From a virus: a stretch of 37,033 nucleotides of DNA. This document shows, piece by piece, positions 29,949 through 37,033 of the stretch. A model generated the notes under the pieces. That model was not told the DNA's origin and did no database searches. It saw nothing but the letters and a program-made list of their open reading frames with translations. The stretch's first letter is position 1. Each line of letters starts with the position of its first letter. The position numbers were made by a program, and so were the translations under genes. The stretch spans positions 1 to 37,033 of IMG/VR virus record IMGVR_UViG_3300017917_000358. One strand, given 5' to 3'.

Positions 29949-31153
29949 ACGCCGTATTCTCCCCTAGAGGCTGAAAAGTTTTGAAAAACTTGTGTTGCTG
30001 TCAATGCAGTGCCGTTATATATTGCCAACTGTGATATTGATCCTGCATAATATGCGGCCCAAGAAGCGCCCACCATGTTAACTGGATTGTTGTTTCCGCT
30101 TGTTGAGTTCGGTACATTACTATCAAGGACTCCGTCTACATACATATCCATAGTGCTGTTAGTATAGTTGACCCATGTTAGCATGTGCCATACGTTATCA
30201 TTGACTGTTGTACCGGTTCCTAACTTTTGTGCCCATGCACTATTTTGATAAGTCCAATATACTATTTTACCAGAGTTTACACCCATCATTGAATAGACAG
30301 GTCCTCCGCTACTGTTCGACAATACGGATCCTCCACCTAATACATTGCCTACGTTTGTCGTTGTTTTAATCCATGCACTGACTGTCCATGCAATATTTCC
30401 ATTACCTAATGTAGTGTTAGGGATAGTAATGTAATCTGAGCTACCGTTGAAGCTAAACGTGTTGCTTGTTGAATATGTCAAGCTATTAGTAGTAAGCGTG
30501 TTTGTTGCGGTTAAATCTAAAAGTGATTGTGTATTACTTCTAGAACCGTATGGCCCGGCAAATGGAACAGTAAGATTACTAGTAGAACTAATTACAACTT
30601 GTGGGTTTCTATATAGAATAAATCCGCTAGATGCTAAACTAGTGCCGTTACATGCCCCCGGATATAATAGCATTCTACATGTACCAGTTGATCCTGCCTG
30701 TGAAGTGAATGTAACAGTTTTCCACACCCCAGTTACTGAAGGTGTAGGGTCTGCTGCGCTACCACTTACTACACCTTCAAAGTTAGCTAGATAGTTAGTT
30801 ATCGGATAGCTGCCGGCACCCGGTGATATATAGAAGTCAAACGTGAATGTGGCATATTGCCCGGTATTGATAGTTACATCATTACCGTGATAATAACATC
30901 CACCTGCTGATACCAAATTATATTGATAAACTACGTCATTGTTTGTGATTGTGTATCCACCGTATGTTCCTGAATATACACGTTGAAAGACACCAGTACC
31001 TTGAACTTGAAATGTTACGTTGTTGCTTCCGTCTGGGGCAGGAATAGCAAACTGGTTTGTCACTGGCATTCCGCGCCAGGATCTTGAATTGTTCATGTCA
31101 TACTGTAGTGTCAACCCAGTAACTACGTCATTTGGTCCCGCTGCTATGCTCAT
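29945..31153 (-). CDS. LamG-like adhesin 1 (402 aa, long form)
   Basis: It starts with the array signature (GLTLQYDMNNSRSWRG) and ends QNFSASRGEYGV. Residues about 30-200 form an inserted beta-sandwich, carbohydrate-binding-module-like domain. Residues about 215-400 form a LamG/concanavalin-like domain (FSFNGSSDYITIPN, AWTVSAWIKTTT, MDMYVDGVLD). It is the most 3' of six tandem paralogues (29945-35267), and consecutive genes overlap by 1-4 nt. It is a likely receptor-binding fibre tip. Confidence 0.8.
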   Translation of the reverse strand: MSIAAGPNDVVTGLTLQYDMNNSRSWRGMPVTNQFAIPAPDGSNNVTFQVQGTGVFQRVYSGTYGGYTITNNDVVYQYNLVSAGGCYYHGNDVTINTGQYATFTFDFYISPGAGSYPITNYLANFEGVVSGSAADPTPSVTGVWKTVTFTSQAGSTGTCRMLLYPGACNGTSLASSGFILYRNPQVVISSTSNLTVPFAGPYGSRSNTQSLLDLTATNTLTTNSLTYSTSNTFSFNGSSDYITIPNTTLGNGNIAWTVSAWIKTTTNVGNVLGGGSVLSNSSGGPVYSMMGVNSGKIVYWTYQNSAWAQKLGTGTTVNDNVWHMLTWVNYTNSTMDMYVDGVLDSNVPNSTSGNNNPVNMVGASWAAYYAGSISQLAIYNGTALTATQVFQNFSASRGEYGV

Positions 31154-32475
31154 AGTCCAAACCTCCCGCTTATAGCATTGAAGTTTCTCAAAACTTCAAT
31201 GTCAGATAACGTTCTAGTATACGCAGTTACCATTGCCATATCTCCCTGCCAGAATCCGGCATACCCGTTACCTATTAAAATGTTTGCCGGTGTGTTAGCT
31301 AATACACCATATGGATTGGATGTAGTGCTGCTAAGTACTCCGTTAATATACCACTTGAATTCTGTTGTACTACGTGTAGCACACATCACATTCCATACAT
31401 TTCTGGGTGTTGCTGGACTCGTAACTCCTATATAAGGTGTATTGTCGCCGCCACCATTACCAAAGTATTGATTAATGTTCTCACCGTTTTCATGCGTCCA
31501 TGTTCCGTAACCAGCATACGCTTGATTCCATGGATTACGTCTACCGGTAGTATATGTATGTCTCATTACAATCTGTAGTGTTTGCGCTGATGAAAAATTT
31601 AATGTGCTGTTGTTCACAACAGTCCCGTAGTTTGAAGTACCATTAAATGTGTAGAATCCTGTGCCAGCAGACGGTAGATCGTTGAAAGTGCAATTGTTGT
31701 TATTACCGCTAACATCATACCATGTATTACCTGCGTTCTGTAATAGTTCTTGAATACTAGGTTCAGTACCATCACATACATCTACTCTAGGTTGATAGAA
31801 CTGCAATCTAGTAGTGTTGTCTGCACAGTAGTATAGATATGTTCTATGTATACCTTGAGTTGAGTTAGAACTCCATTTCAAGTCACCTGTACCAATGTTA
31901 CATCCGTTGACGTTACCTGCTCTACCGTTAGTAGTATAATAACCTGTGTCAGGATTTCTTCCAGTAAAAGTAGTATTTGCAGGATATACGTGACCCACCC
32001 ACAAGTACCATTGATTTTGTGTCAGTAAACTAGTGCCACTACATTCCCAATATGCGTTGCCTTCAACAGTACTGTTATCCATTCTACGAGAGCCATCACC
32101 GTTAGCATACATTCCGAAATAAAAAGTTCCGCCTGATGTACTTGATGTTCTGCGAACCCATACAGAATAACGATACATTTTTGTATTATCAATATTAAAC
32201 CAGTCTGTGTTCCAGCCACCGTCATCGTTAGTCTGTGCCAATGGTCTTGCTTCCCACACTACAGCATTGTTTCCCCATGGATTGCCGGCTACTACTCTTT
32301 CATTTTCTGCTGTCTGACCGTTTTGATTATATCCAGTAACGCCACCTGAACCAGTAGTCCAGTTGTTCCAGTTTATAAGCGTACGGTTACCTATATTAGA
32401 CTGAGGATTTGTTGCATCTAACATCAATGCTAAATTGCTAGTAGATGCAAATGATGGACCTGTTGCTACACTCAT
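31150..32475 (-). CDS. LamG-like adhesin 2 (441 aa, long form)
   Basis: It shares the array pattern (LALMLDATNPQSNIGN at the start, RNFNAISGRFGL at the end). The N-terminal 250 residues include a domain rich in Trp, Asn and Tyr (WEARPLAQTNDDGGWNTDWF) that looks like a carbohydrate-binding module. A LamG-like segment follows (YTFNGTSNYGTVVN, then FKWYINGVLSST). It overlaps both neighbours by 4 nt. Confidence 0.78.
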   Translation of the reverse strand: MSVATGPSFASTSNLALMLDATNPQSNIGNRTLINWNNWTTGSGGVTGYNQNGQTAENERVVAGNPWGNNAVVWEARPLAQTNDDGGWNTDWFNIDNTKMYRYSVWVRRTSSTSGGTFYFGMYANGDGSRRMDNSTVEGNAYWECSGTSLLTQNQWYLWVGHVYPANTTFTGRNPDTGYYTTNGRAGNVNGCNIGTGDLKWSSNSTQGIHRTYLYYCADNTTRLQFYQPRVDVCDGTEPSIQELLQNAGNTWYDVSGNNNNCTFNDLPSAGTGFYTFNGTSNYGTVVNNSTLNFSSAQTLQIVMRHTYTTGRRNPWNQAYAGYGTWTHENGENINQYFGNGGGDNTPYIGVTSPATPRNVWNVMCATRSTTEFKWYINGVLSSTTSNPYGVLANTPANILIGNGYAGFWQGDMAMVTAYTRTLSDIEVLRNFNAISGRFGL

Positions 32476-33197
32476 AAACCATATCTCCCTCTGTACGCAT
32501 TGAAGTTTTGCGTAATTTGATCCGAAGTTAATTTTACTCCATATAACTTTACTACACTTAGTTTTCCATTATAAAAGGCTGCTGTACCACCTCTAGAACC
32601 CAAGTATAGTATTGCATTTGCAAAACTTCCACCGGCAGTAGTTATAGTATTAGTAGGATATCCTGGACCCGCATCAAAAGATAATAGATTTCCGTTAACG
32701 TATACTAATCTTCCTGTACTATCAGCAATCTTTGAAAATATATTGACTTGTGTATTCCAGTTAGTTCCTATAGAAAAAAGATAATTTCTAGCACCTTCGC
32801 TGTTGTGATTAGTATGCATTGAGCCAGGTACGTCACTGTTACCATTGCTGTTGATTGCTACACCCCAGCCTCCTGCATTTGTATTCCAGTTGGCTGTGTG
32901 TTCAATAATGATTGAACTGGGGGTTGTTGTGTTTCCAGCAAACCATATCTCTGCTACTACATAGTCGTAAACACTTAGATTAATGTTGTTATTTGATGCT
33001 GCGTAGTCATTTACTCCGTCAAAAGTAAAAAACCCAGAACTATTGTATGCTACCCCGTTGAACAAAGTAAAGTGATTGTTGTTTCCACTAACGTCAAACC
33101 AAGTAGTCCCTGATCCAGGATAACTACGTGGATTAGCTGCATCTAGTAATAATAGTAAACTACCAGTGGAGATAGACGGGGAATGCTGTAGTGCCAT
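32472..33197 (-). CDS. LamG-like adhesin 3 (241 aa)
   Basis: Begins MALQHSPSISTGSLLLLLDA, then ANPRSYPGSGTTWFDVSG, and ends QNFNAYRGRYGL. The middle has the LamG core (FFTFDGVNDYAASNN). The N-terminal type (MALQHSPSI) matches adhesin 5. A 53-bp stretch (33082-33134) is identical to one in adhesin 4. Confidence 0.82.
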   Translation of the reverse strand: MALQHSPSISTGSLLLLLDAANPRSYPGSGTTWFDVSGNNNHFTLFNGVAYNSSGFFTFDGVNDYAASNNNINLSVYDYVVAEIWFAGNTTTPSSIIIEHTANWNTNAGGWGVAINSNGNSDVPGSMHTNHNSEGARNYLFSIGTNWNTQVNIFSKIADSTGRLVYVNGNLLSFDAGPGYPTNTITTAGGSFANAILYLGSRGGTAAFYNGKLSVVKLYGVKLTSDQITQNFNAYRGRYGL

Positions 33198-33850
33198 TAT
33201 AAACCGTACCTTCTACGTATCGCATTAAAGTTTTGCGCTACTTCTGCCGCAGACAGTGCCCTATTATATAATCTATAAACACCTATTCTTGTGGCGGCAT
33301 AAAAGGCGTCAGCATTGCCATTAATTCTACCCAACGCTGTACCTACTCCAGCAGTGCTGGTATTGAGTGCAGGGCCTGTTGTGACTGCTCTAGTTTTAGT
33401 TAATGTTGATTGGACATTATTTATATAGTTGCTGACGTTGGTTGTTTCAACACCAGGACCATTCTTAGTCCATACTATATGATACCAAGTATTCAATACA
33501 TAATCAACACCAGTGTCTAATCTCGTAGAATCATACATATCAAAGTGAATTCTATTTGTGCTTGGTGCCCAACCTTCAAAACTCAAACCTTGCCCTGCGC
33601 CGCCTAATCCCCAGAATCCAGCGTTAGAAAAATTCTGTGGCACTTGTACTACAAATTCAATTGTGCAACTAGGATCTCCGTTAAGCGTAGTAGTTCCTAT
33701 GTTTGCTTGCATATATTGGTTAGTTCCATTAAAACCAATATATCCTGCGGACCCTGAGACATAAGTAGGAGTATTGTATAGAGTACCATTGTTTCCATTT
33801 CCACTAACGTCAAACCAAGTAGTCCCTGATCCAGGATAACTACGTGGATT
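33082..33850. repeat. Exact 53-bp direct repeat in two adhesin genes
   Basis: 33082-33134 and 33798-33850 are identical over 53 bp and encode the same part of the NPRSYPGSGTTWFDVSGN block in adhesins 3 and 4. The flanks differ. It marks a recent duplication or gene conversion. Confidence 0.85.
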
Positions 33851-33913
33851 TGCAGCGTCCATGCATAATACTAATCCATTAGTAGAAATAGAAGAATTAT
33901 AATTTACTGTCAT
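33197..33913 (-). CDS. LamG-like adhesin 4 (238 aa)
   Basis: Begins MTVNYNSSISTNGLVLCMDA, then ANPRSYPGSGTTWFDVSG, and ends QNFNAIRRRYGL. The LamG core is YIGFNGTNQYMQAN. The N-terminal type (MTVNYN) matches adhesin 6, so the two N-terminal types alternate along the array. Its start codon shares a base or overlaps with the next gene. Confidence 0.82.
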   Translation of the reverse strand: MTVNYNSSISTNGLVLCMDAANPRSYPGSGTTWFDVSGNGNNGTLYNTPTYVSGSAGYIGFNGTNQYMQANIGTTTLNGDPSCTIEFVVQVPQNFSNAGFWGLGGAGQGLSFEGWAPSTNRIHFDMYDSTRLDTGVDYVLNTWYHIVWTKNGPGVETTNVSNYINNVQSTLTKTRAVTTGPALNTSTAGVGTALGRINGNADAFYAATRIGVYRLYNRALSAAEVAQNFNAIRRRYGL

Positions 33914-34587
33914 AACCCGTACCTTCCGCGCAATGCGTTGTAATTTTGTGCTATTTGTGCTGAAGTTAGCGCAGTATTATATATGAAAGCAACGGCTATG
34001 TCACCCTGTTGATATTCGCCGGGGTTTGTCTGAGATACTTGTATTGCCGATGATAATACATTATGTCCAGTTGGTGTGTCAGATGCAACTTGAACATTAT
34101 TAACCCATATTGATCTAGTAACGCCATCATACTGTGCTAGAACCATAAACCAATTACCTAGTGTAGCCGAACTAGATGTAGCACTTAAATCGTTTCCCCA
34201 CCAATAGTGATGAAATTGTCCTGCGGTGTTGTTTAATGTACGTAACGCATTTGATTGGTTAGTTGTACCATACCCACCGATAGATATGAAACCGTAGTTG
34301 AGTCCCCATGTTCCTACTTGTCTAGCCCATACTCCTATGCAATACGGGCTATTACCTAAAGGAGTATTTGTACTAGATGCTGCACTAAAAAATCCTGTTG
34401 CACCGGTGCTGAAATATCCACTAGAGTTATAAGTGATACTACCTGAGTTCTGAAAAGCTACATTGTTCTGATTACCACTAACATCAAACCAAGTAGTACC
34501 GGTGCCGGGATAGCTTCTGGGATTTCTCGCATCCACTAAGAATGATAAACCACTAGTAACAATAGAAGGTGAGTGTTGTAGTGCCAT
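33910..34587 (-). CDS. LamG-like adhesin 5 (225 aa)
   Basis: Begins MALQHSPSIVTSGLSFLVDA, then RNPRSYPGTGTTWFDVSG, and ends QNYNALRGRYGL. The central part (FSTGATGFFSAASS and LNYGFISIGGYG) differs from the other members, as expected for receptor-contact surfaces. It overlaps adhesin 4 by 4 nt. Confidence 0.82.
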   Translation of the reverse strand: MALQHSPSIVTSGLSFLVDARNPRSYPGTGTTWFDVSGNQNNVAFQNSGSITYNSSGYFSTGATGFFSAASSTNTPLGNSPYCIGVWARQVGTWGLNYGFISIGGYGTTNQSNALRTLNNTAGQFHHYWWGNDLSATSSSATLGNWFMVLAQYDGVTRSIWVNNVQVASDTPTGHNVLSSAIQVSQTNPGEYQQGDIAVAFIYNTALTSAQIAQNYNALRGRYGL

Positions 34588-35267
34588 TATCTTCCAAACC
34601 TTCCTCTTACTGCATTATAGTTTTGAACAACTTCACTGTCTGATAATGCACGATTATATACTCTCATAAATGCTATGCCGCCGGCAAATTGTCTACTAGT
34701 GCCCTCTTGTCCTATAGTCATACTAGATCCTGTAGCTGCATTGCCAACTGTTGTGGTTCCTGTTGTTTTAGTTCCATTAGTCCACTGATAAATTGAGGAT
34801 GCAGAGTTATTCCATACCGCAGTGAAGCTGTTCCAAGTATTGCGTGAAACTGCTGCTCCTGTTTCCCAATATCCTTCTGTAGGATGACCGTACCAATAAT
34901 TACTCATCTGTAATGTTGATTTATTCCAACTCATGTACCCGCCATTTAATCCTGACATTAATAATAAGCATCCCCTATCATCTGCCTGAACTTCGGCTTC
35001 TGGATATATCCATGTTTCAATAGTCATGTTGGTAGTGGGTTGTGTACCCAAGAACGTACCGGTAAATGACTGCCCTGTAGTAGTAAATCTATAACAACTT
35101 GCACCACCTAAAGTAGTCAATGAAGGTGTACCGTTCTTAGTTAAAACAGTATTAGACCCGGATATGTCAATCCAAAAAGAAGAATTAGATGTACTTCTTG
35201 GGTTAGCTGCATCTACATAGAAGACTAACCCAGAAGTAACAATACTAGCGTTATAGTTAACAGTCAA
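34587..35267 (-). CDS. LamG-like adhesin 6 (226 aa)
   Basis: Begins MTVNYNASIVTSGLVFYVDA, then ANPRSTSNSSFWIDISGS, and ends QNYNAVRGRFGR. It is the first of the array after the tail-fibre gene (10-nt gap). The LamG segments are FTTTGQSFTGTFLG and NMTIETWIYPEAEV. It is likely assembled with the long fibre encoded just upstream. Confidence 0.82.
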   Translation of the reverse strand: MTVNYNASIVTSGLVFYVDAANPRSTSNSSFWIDISGSNTVLTKNGTPSLTTLGGASCYRFTTTGQSFTGTFLGTQPTTNMTIETWIYPEAEVQADDRGCLLLMSGLNGGYMSWNKSTLQMSNYWYGHPTEGYWETGAAVSRNTWNSFTAVWNNSASSIYQWTNGTKTTGTTTVGNAATGSSMTIGQEGTSRQFAGGIAFMRVYNRALSDSEVVQNYNAVRGRFGR

Positions 35268-35277
35268 CTTACACCTC

Positions 35278-37033
35278 TTATGCGTAAGTAGCGTTCATTG
35301 TGTACCACTGTGTTGTAGTAGTTGATATGAACTCAAGTCTACCACCTGCCGGTAACGAATACGCTGCGTTGGTTGACAATGAGTTGATTACGCCACCGCT
35401 TGCAGGGTACACGTTAAGTGCAGTACCACTAGTGTTCATAACGACAATACGCATACCAGGAACAGTTGCGGGCAATATAACGCCTGTACTTGCACTGACT
35501 GTGCTGACCACGTTGATTGGTCTTGTCAATGCTGTTGCCGTACCTTGTGTTGAACCTGCAGCAGTAATACCTGTAGTTACACCAAATGCAACGAAGCCAC
35601 CTGATGCTGCAAAGTAGATATTACCACCTGCGTCAACAGCAATCATTGGGATACCAGATACATCGTTCACACTGAAGATGTTACCTGACATGCTATCAGT
35701 AATACTGAACAACTGACCAGCGTTACCACTCCATGCTAATGTACCGCCGTTCAACATTGTTGATGTAATTGTGTTTGCTGCGTTTGGAGAAACGTATGCA
35801 ATGTTGCTTCGTACAGTTAAGCTAGTTAGTGTACCGACACTAGTAATATTAGGTTGTGCAGCAGTGTATACAGTACCTGCAACTAATGCATTACCAACTT
35901 GACCGCTAACGTTTCCACCAGGGATACCTGTCAACCCAGTAGCTGCACCGTAGTGTGTACCTGTTACGTTTGCACTAGTTGTGATGTTACCAGATGCGGT
36001 TAAGCTAGTTAGTGTGCCAACACTTGTAATGTTTGGCTGAGCCGCAGTATATACAGTACCTGCAACTAACGCATTAGCTACTTGACCACTGATGTTACCA
36101 GCAGGAATATTTGTTAAGCTTGCGCCTGAACCACTGAATGTTCCACCAGTTACAGTACCTGTTACGTTTAAGCTGCTTAGTGTACCAACACTTGTAATGT
36201 TGGGTTGTGCGGCTGCTGTTACTGTACCTGCTACACCTGCAGTAGCTACGTTCAAGTTAGCAACTTGAGTTGTAGAAGTTACAACAAACGGAGCAGAACC
36301 CGTAGCCAATGTACTAGTAATTTGTCCACTTGCACTTACAGTAGTAAATGCGGCTGTATTAGGTGTTGTAGCGCCTACTGTACCGTTAACAGCACCAAAC
36401 AACGGAGCATTTACGTTACCTGCACTTATGTTACCTGTTACAGCTAATGATGTTAATGTGCCGACAGACGTAATATTTGGTTGTGCAGCAGTTGTTACTG
36501 TACCTGCTGTAGTTGCGCTTGTAGCTGCACCACTTAAAGCACCTACGAATGTCGTAGCAGTGATAGAGTTATTTGCTAGGTTAGAACTAATACCAGCACT
36601 TACCCATTCAGCAATATTACCTGATGTTGCGTTAGCAAACATCACATAGCCTGTACCCGTACCAGGAGCAGTTACGTTAACAAAGTCAGCAACGTTAGCA
36701 TAAGCAACGTTCAAGTTACTTACACGTGTTGTACTTGTCACTGTTAATGGAGCAGTACCGGTAGCTACGTTAGAAACTAGAGTAGATGCAGTAACTGCAC
36801 CGGATACACCCAATGATGTTAGTGTACCGACACTAGTGATATTTGGCTGTGCCGCAGTATATACAGTGCCTGCAACCAATGCATTACCAACTTGACCAGA
36901 AACATTACCACCTGCTACTGCATTAGCTGTTGCAGCAAATGATACTTGACCAGTGACGTTAGCACCTGCTAATTGACTTAGTCCAGCGCCATTACCAGTA
37001 ATTAAACCTGAATTCAACGTGATAGTGCCATTG
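35278..37033 (-). CDS. Repeat-rich tail fibre protein, 5' end outside the window
   Basis: The frame is open to the right edge, so the N-terminus is missing; at least 585 residues are seen. The core unit AAQPNITSVGTLTSL occurs six times (one copy reads SSL), often preceded by GQVGNALVAGTVYT and followed by a variable strand and NIS or NV blocks. Such repeats form trimeric beta-helical shafts in phage long tail fibres. The C-terminal 130 residues are different (GIPMIAVDAGGNIYFAASGG and later VVSTVSASTGVILPATVPGM) and probably form the tip or adaptor. The gene ends in TAA at 35278. Confidence 0.88.
   Translation of the reverse strand, partial: NGTITLNSGLITGNGAGLSQLAGANVTGQVSFAATANAVAGGNVSGQVGNALVAGTVYTAAQPNITSVGTLTSLGVSGAVTASTLVSNVATGTAPLTVTSTTRVSNLNVAYANVADFVNVTAPGTGTGYVMFANATSGNIAEWVSAGISSNLANNSITATTFVGALSGAATSATTAGTVTTAAQPNITSVGTLTSLAVTGNISAGNVNAPLFGAVNGTVGATTPNTAAFTTVSASGQITSTLATGSAPFVVTSTTQVANLNVATAGVAGTVTAAAQPNITSVGTLSSLNVTGTVTGGTFSGSGASLTNIPAGNISGQVANALVAGTVYTAAQPNITSVGTLTSLTASGNITTSANVTGTHYGAATGLTGIPGGNVSGQVGNALVAGTVYTAAQPNITSVGTLTSLTVRSNIAYVSPNAANTITSTMLNGGTLAWSGNAGQLFSITDSMSGNIFSVNDVSGIPMIAVDAGGNIYFAASGGFVAFGVTTGITAAGSTQGTATALTRPINVVSTVSASTGVILPATVPGMRIVVMNTSGTALNVYPASGGVINSLSTNAAYSLPAGGRLEFISTTTTQWYTMNATYA
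35820..36870 (-). repeat. Tandem repeats coding the fibre shaft
   Basis: A near-identical DNA unit around ATTAGGTTGTGCAGC-type sequence (coding AAQPNITSVGTLTSL) recurs in this range with synonymous and small changes. It is periodic coding sequence, not an insertion element. Confidence 0.75.

Noticed and set aside
1-37033. Genome-wide recoding of TAG
   Set aside because: The large genes have no internal TAG and at least two genes end in TAG. Only one credible in-frame TAG is seen, so the code is taken as standard.
29945-37033. Diversity-generating retroelement acting on the adhesins
   Set aside because: No reverse transcriptase gene and no template/variable repeat pair with A-specific changes is visible.
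1-37033. CRISPR array or insertion sequence
   Set aside because: No regularly spaced short repeats and no transposase with terminal repeats were seen. Repeats at 35820-36870 are coding.

Overview
This 37 kb window looks like part of a large tailed phage of the T4 superfamily, probably infecting an aquatic Gram-negative bacterium. The evidence is the tightly packed, overlapping, almost all minus-strand genes; a tail-fibre and adhesin cluster; a PAAR spike tip; a cell-wall hydrolase; ribonucleotide reductase genes; phage-type tRNAs; and a recurring late-promoter-like motif (TATAAATA and its NNTAAATA variants) ahead of many genes. The base composition is AT-rich. The host assignment is inference from gene content.

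Layout. 1-420: minus-strand tRNA cluster with Gln(TTG), an armless Lys-like element, Glu(TTC) and an odd Tyr(GTA). 427-623: an unexplained, strongly structured RNA region. 707-1134: two small proteins and a terminator. 1345-9582: a ten-gene minus-strand operon that reads like a biosynthetic gene cluster: two acyl desaturases, a fatty-acid-hydroxylase-like protein, a GNAT/2-oxoglutarate oxygenase fusion, two PP-loop ATPases, two cupins, a small monooxygenase-like protein and a cytochrome P450. 9608-11371: a divergent plus-strand operon with two more iron oxygenases and an acetyltransferase-like protein. Both operons start from one palindromic late promoter.

11361-13557: an SGNH hydrolase, a zinc-ribbon virion-type protein and two conserved phage proteins, one with an in-frame TAG at codon 3. 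13588-13664: a tRNA best read as an amber suppressor (CTA), directly upstream of that TAG gene. 13700-16490: AhpD, TerC, a Cys-rich 23-residue protein, class II aldolase, AhpC and an HNH nuclease. 16619-20652: DUF2061 protein, outer-membrane-like protein, small proteins, DUF2452, MetK and a SleB-type hydrolase. 20700-25200: large virion-type proteins, PAAR, a small barrel-like protein and glutaredoxin. 25212-29324: nrdB, iscA, iscU and nrdA in one cluster. 29326-37033: a conserved phage protein, a zinc protein, six tandem LamG-like adhesin paralogues and a repeat-rich tail fibre that runs off the right edge.

How the genes may work together. The nrd/isc/grx block would support dNTP synthesis and iron-sulfur assembly. 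AhpC, AhpD and TerC suggest protection against oxidative or metal stress. The ten-gene operon plus the divergent oxygenases appears to build or tailor an acylated small molecule or lipid; the product cannot be read from the sequence. This operon and the suppressor tRNA/amber pair are the strongest candidates for new biology here.
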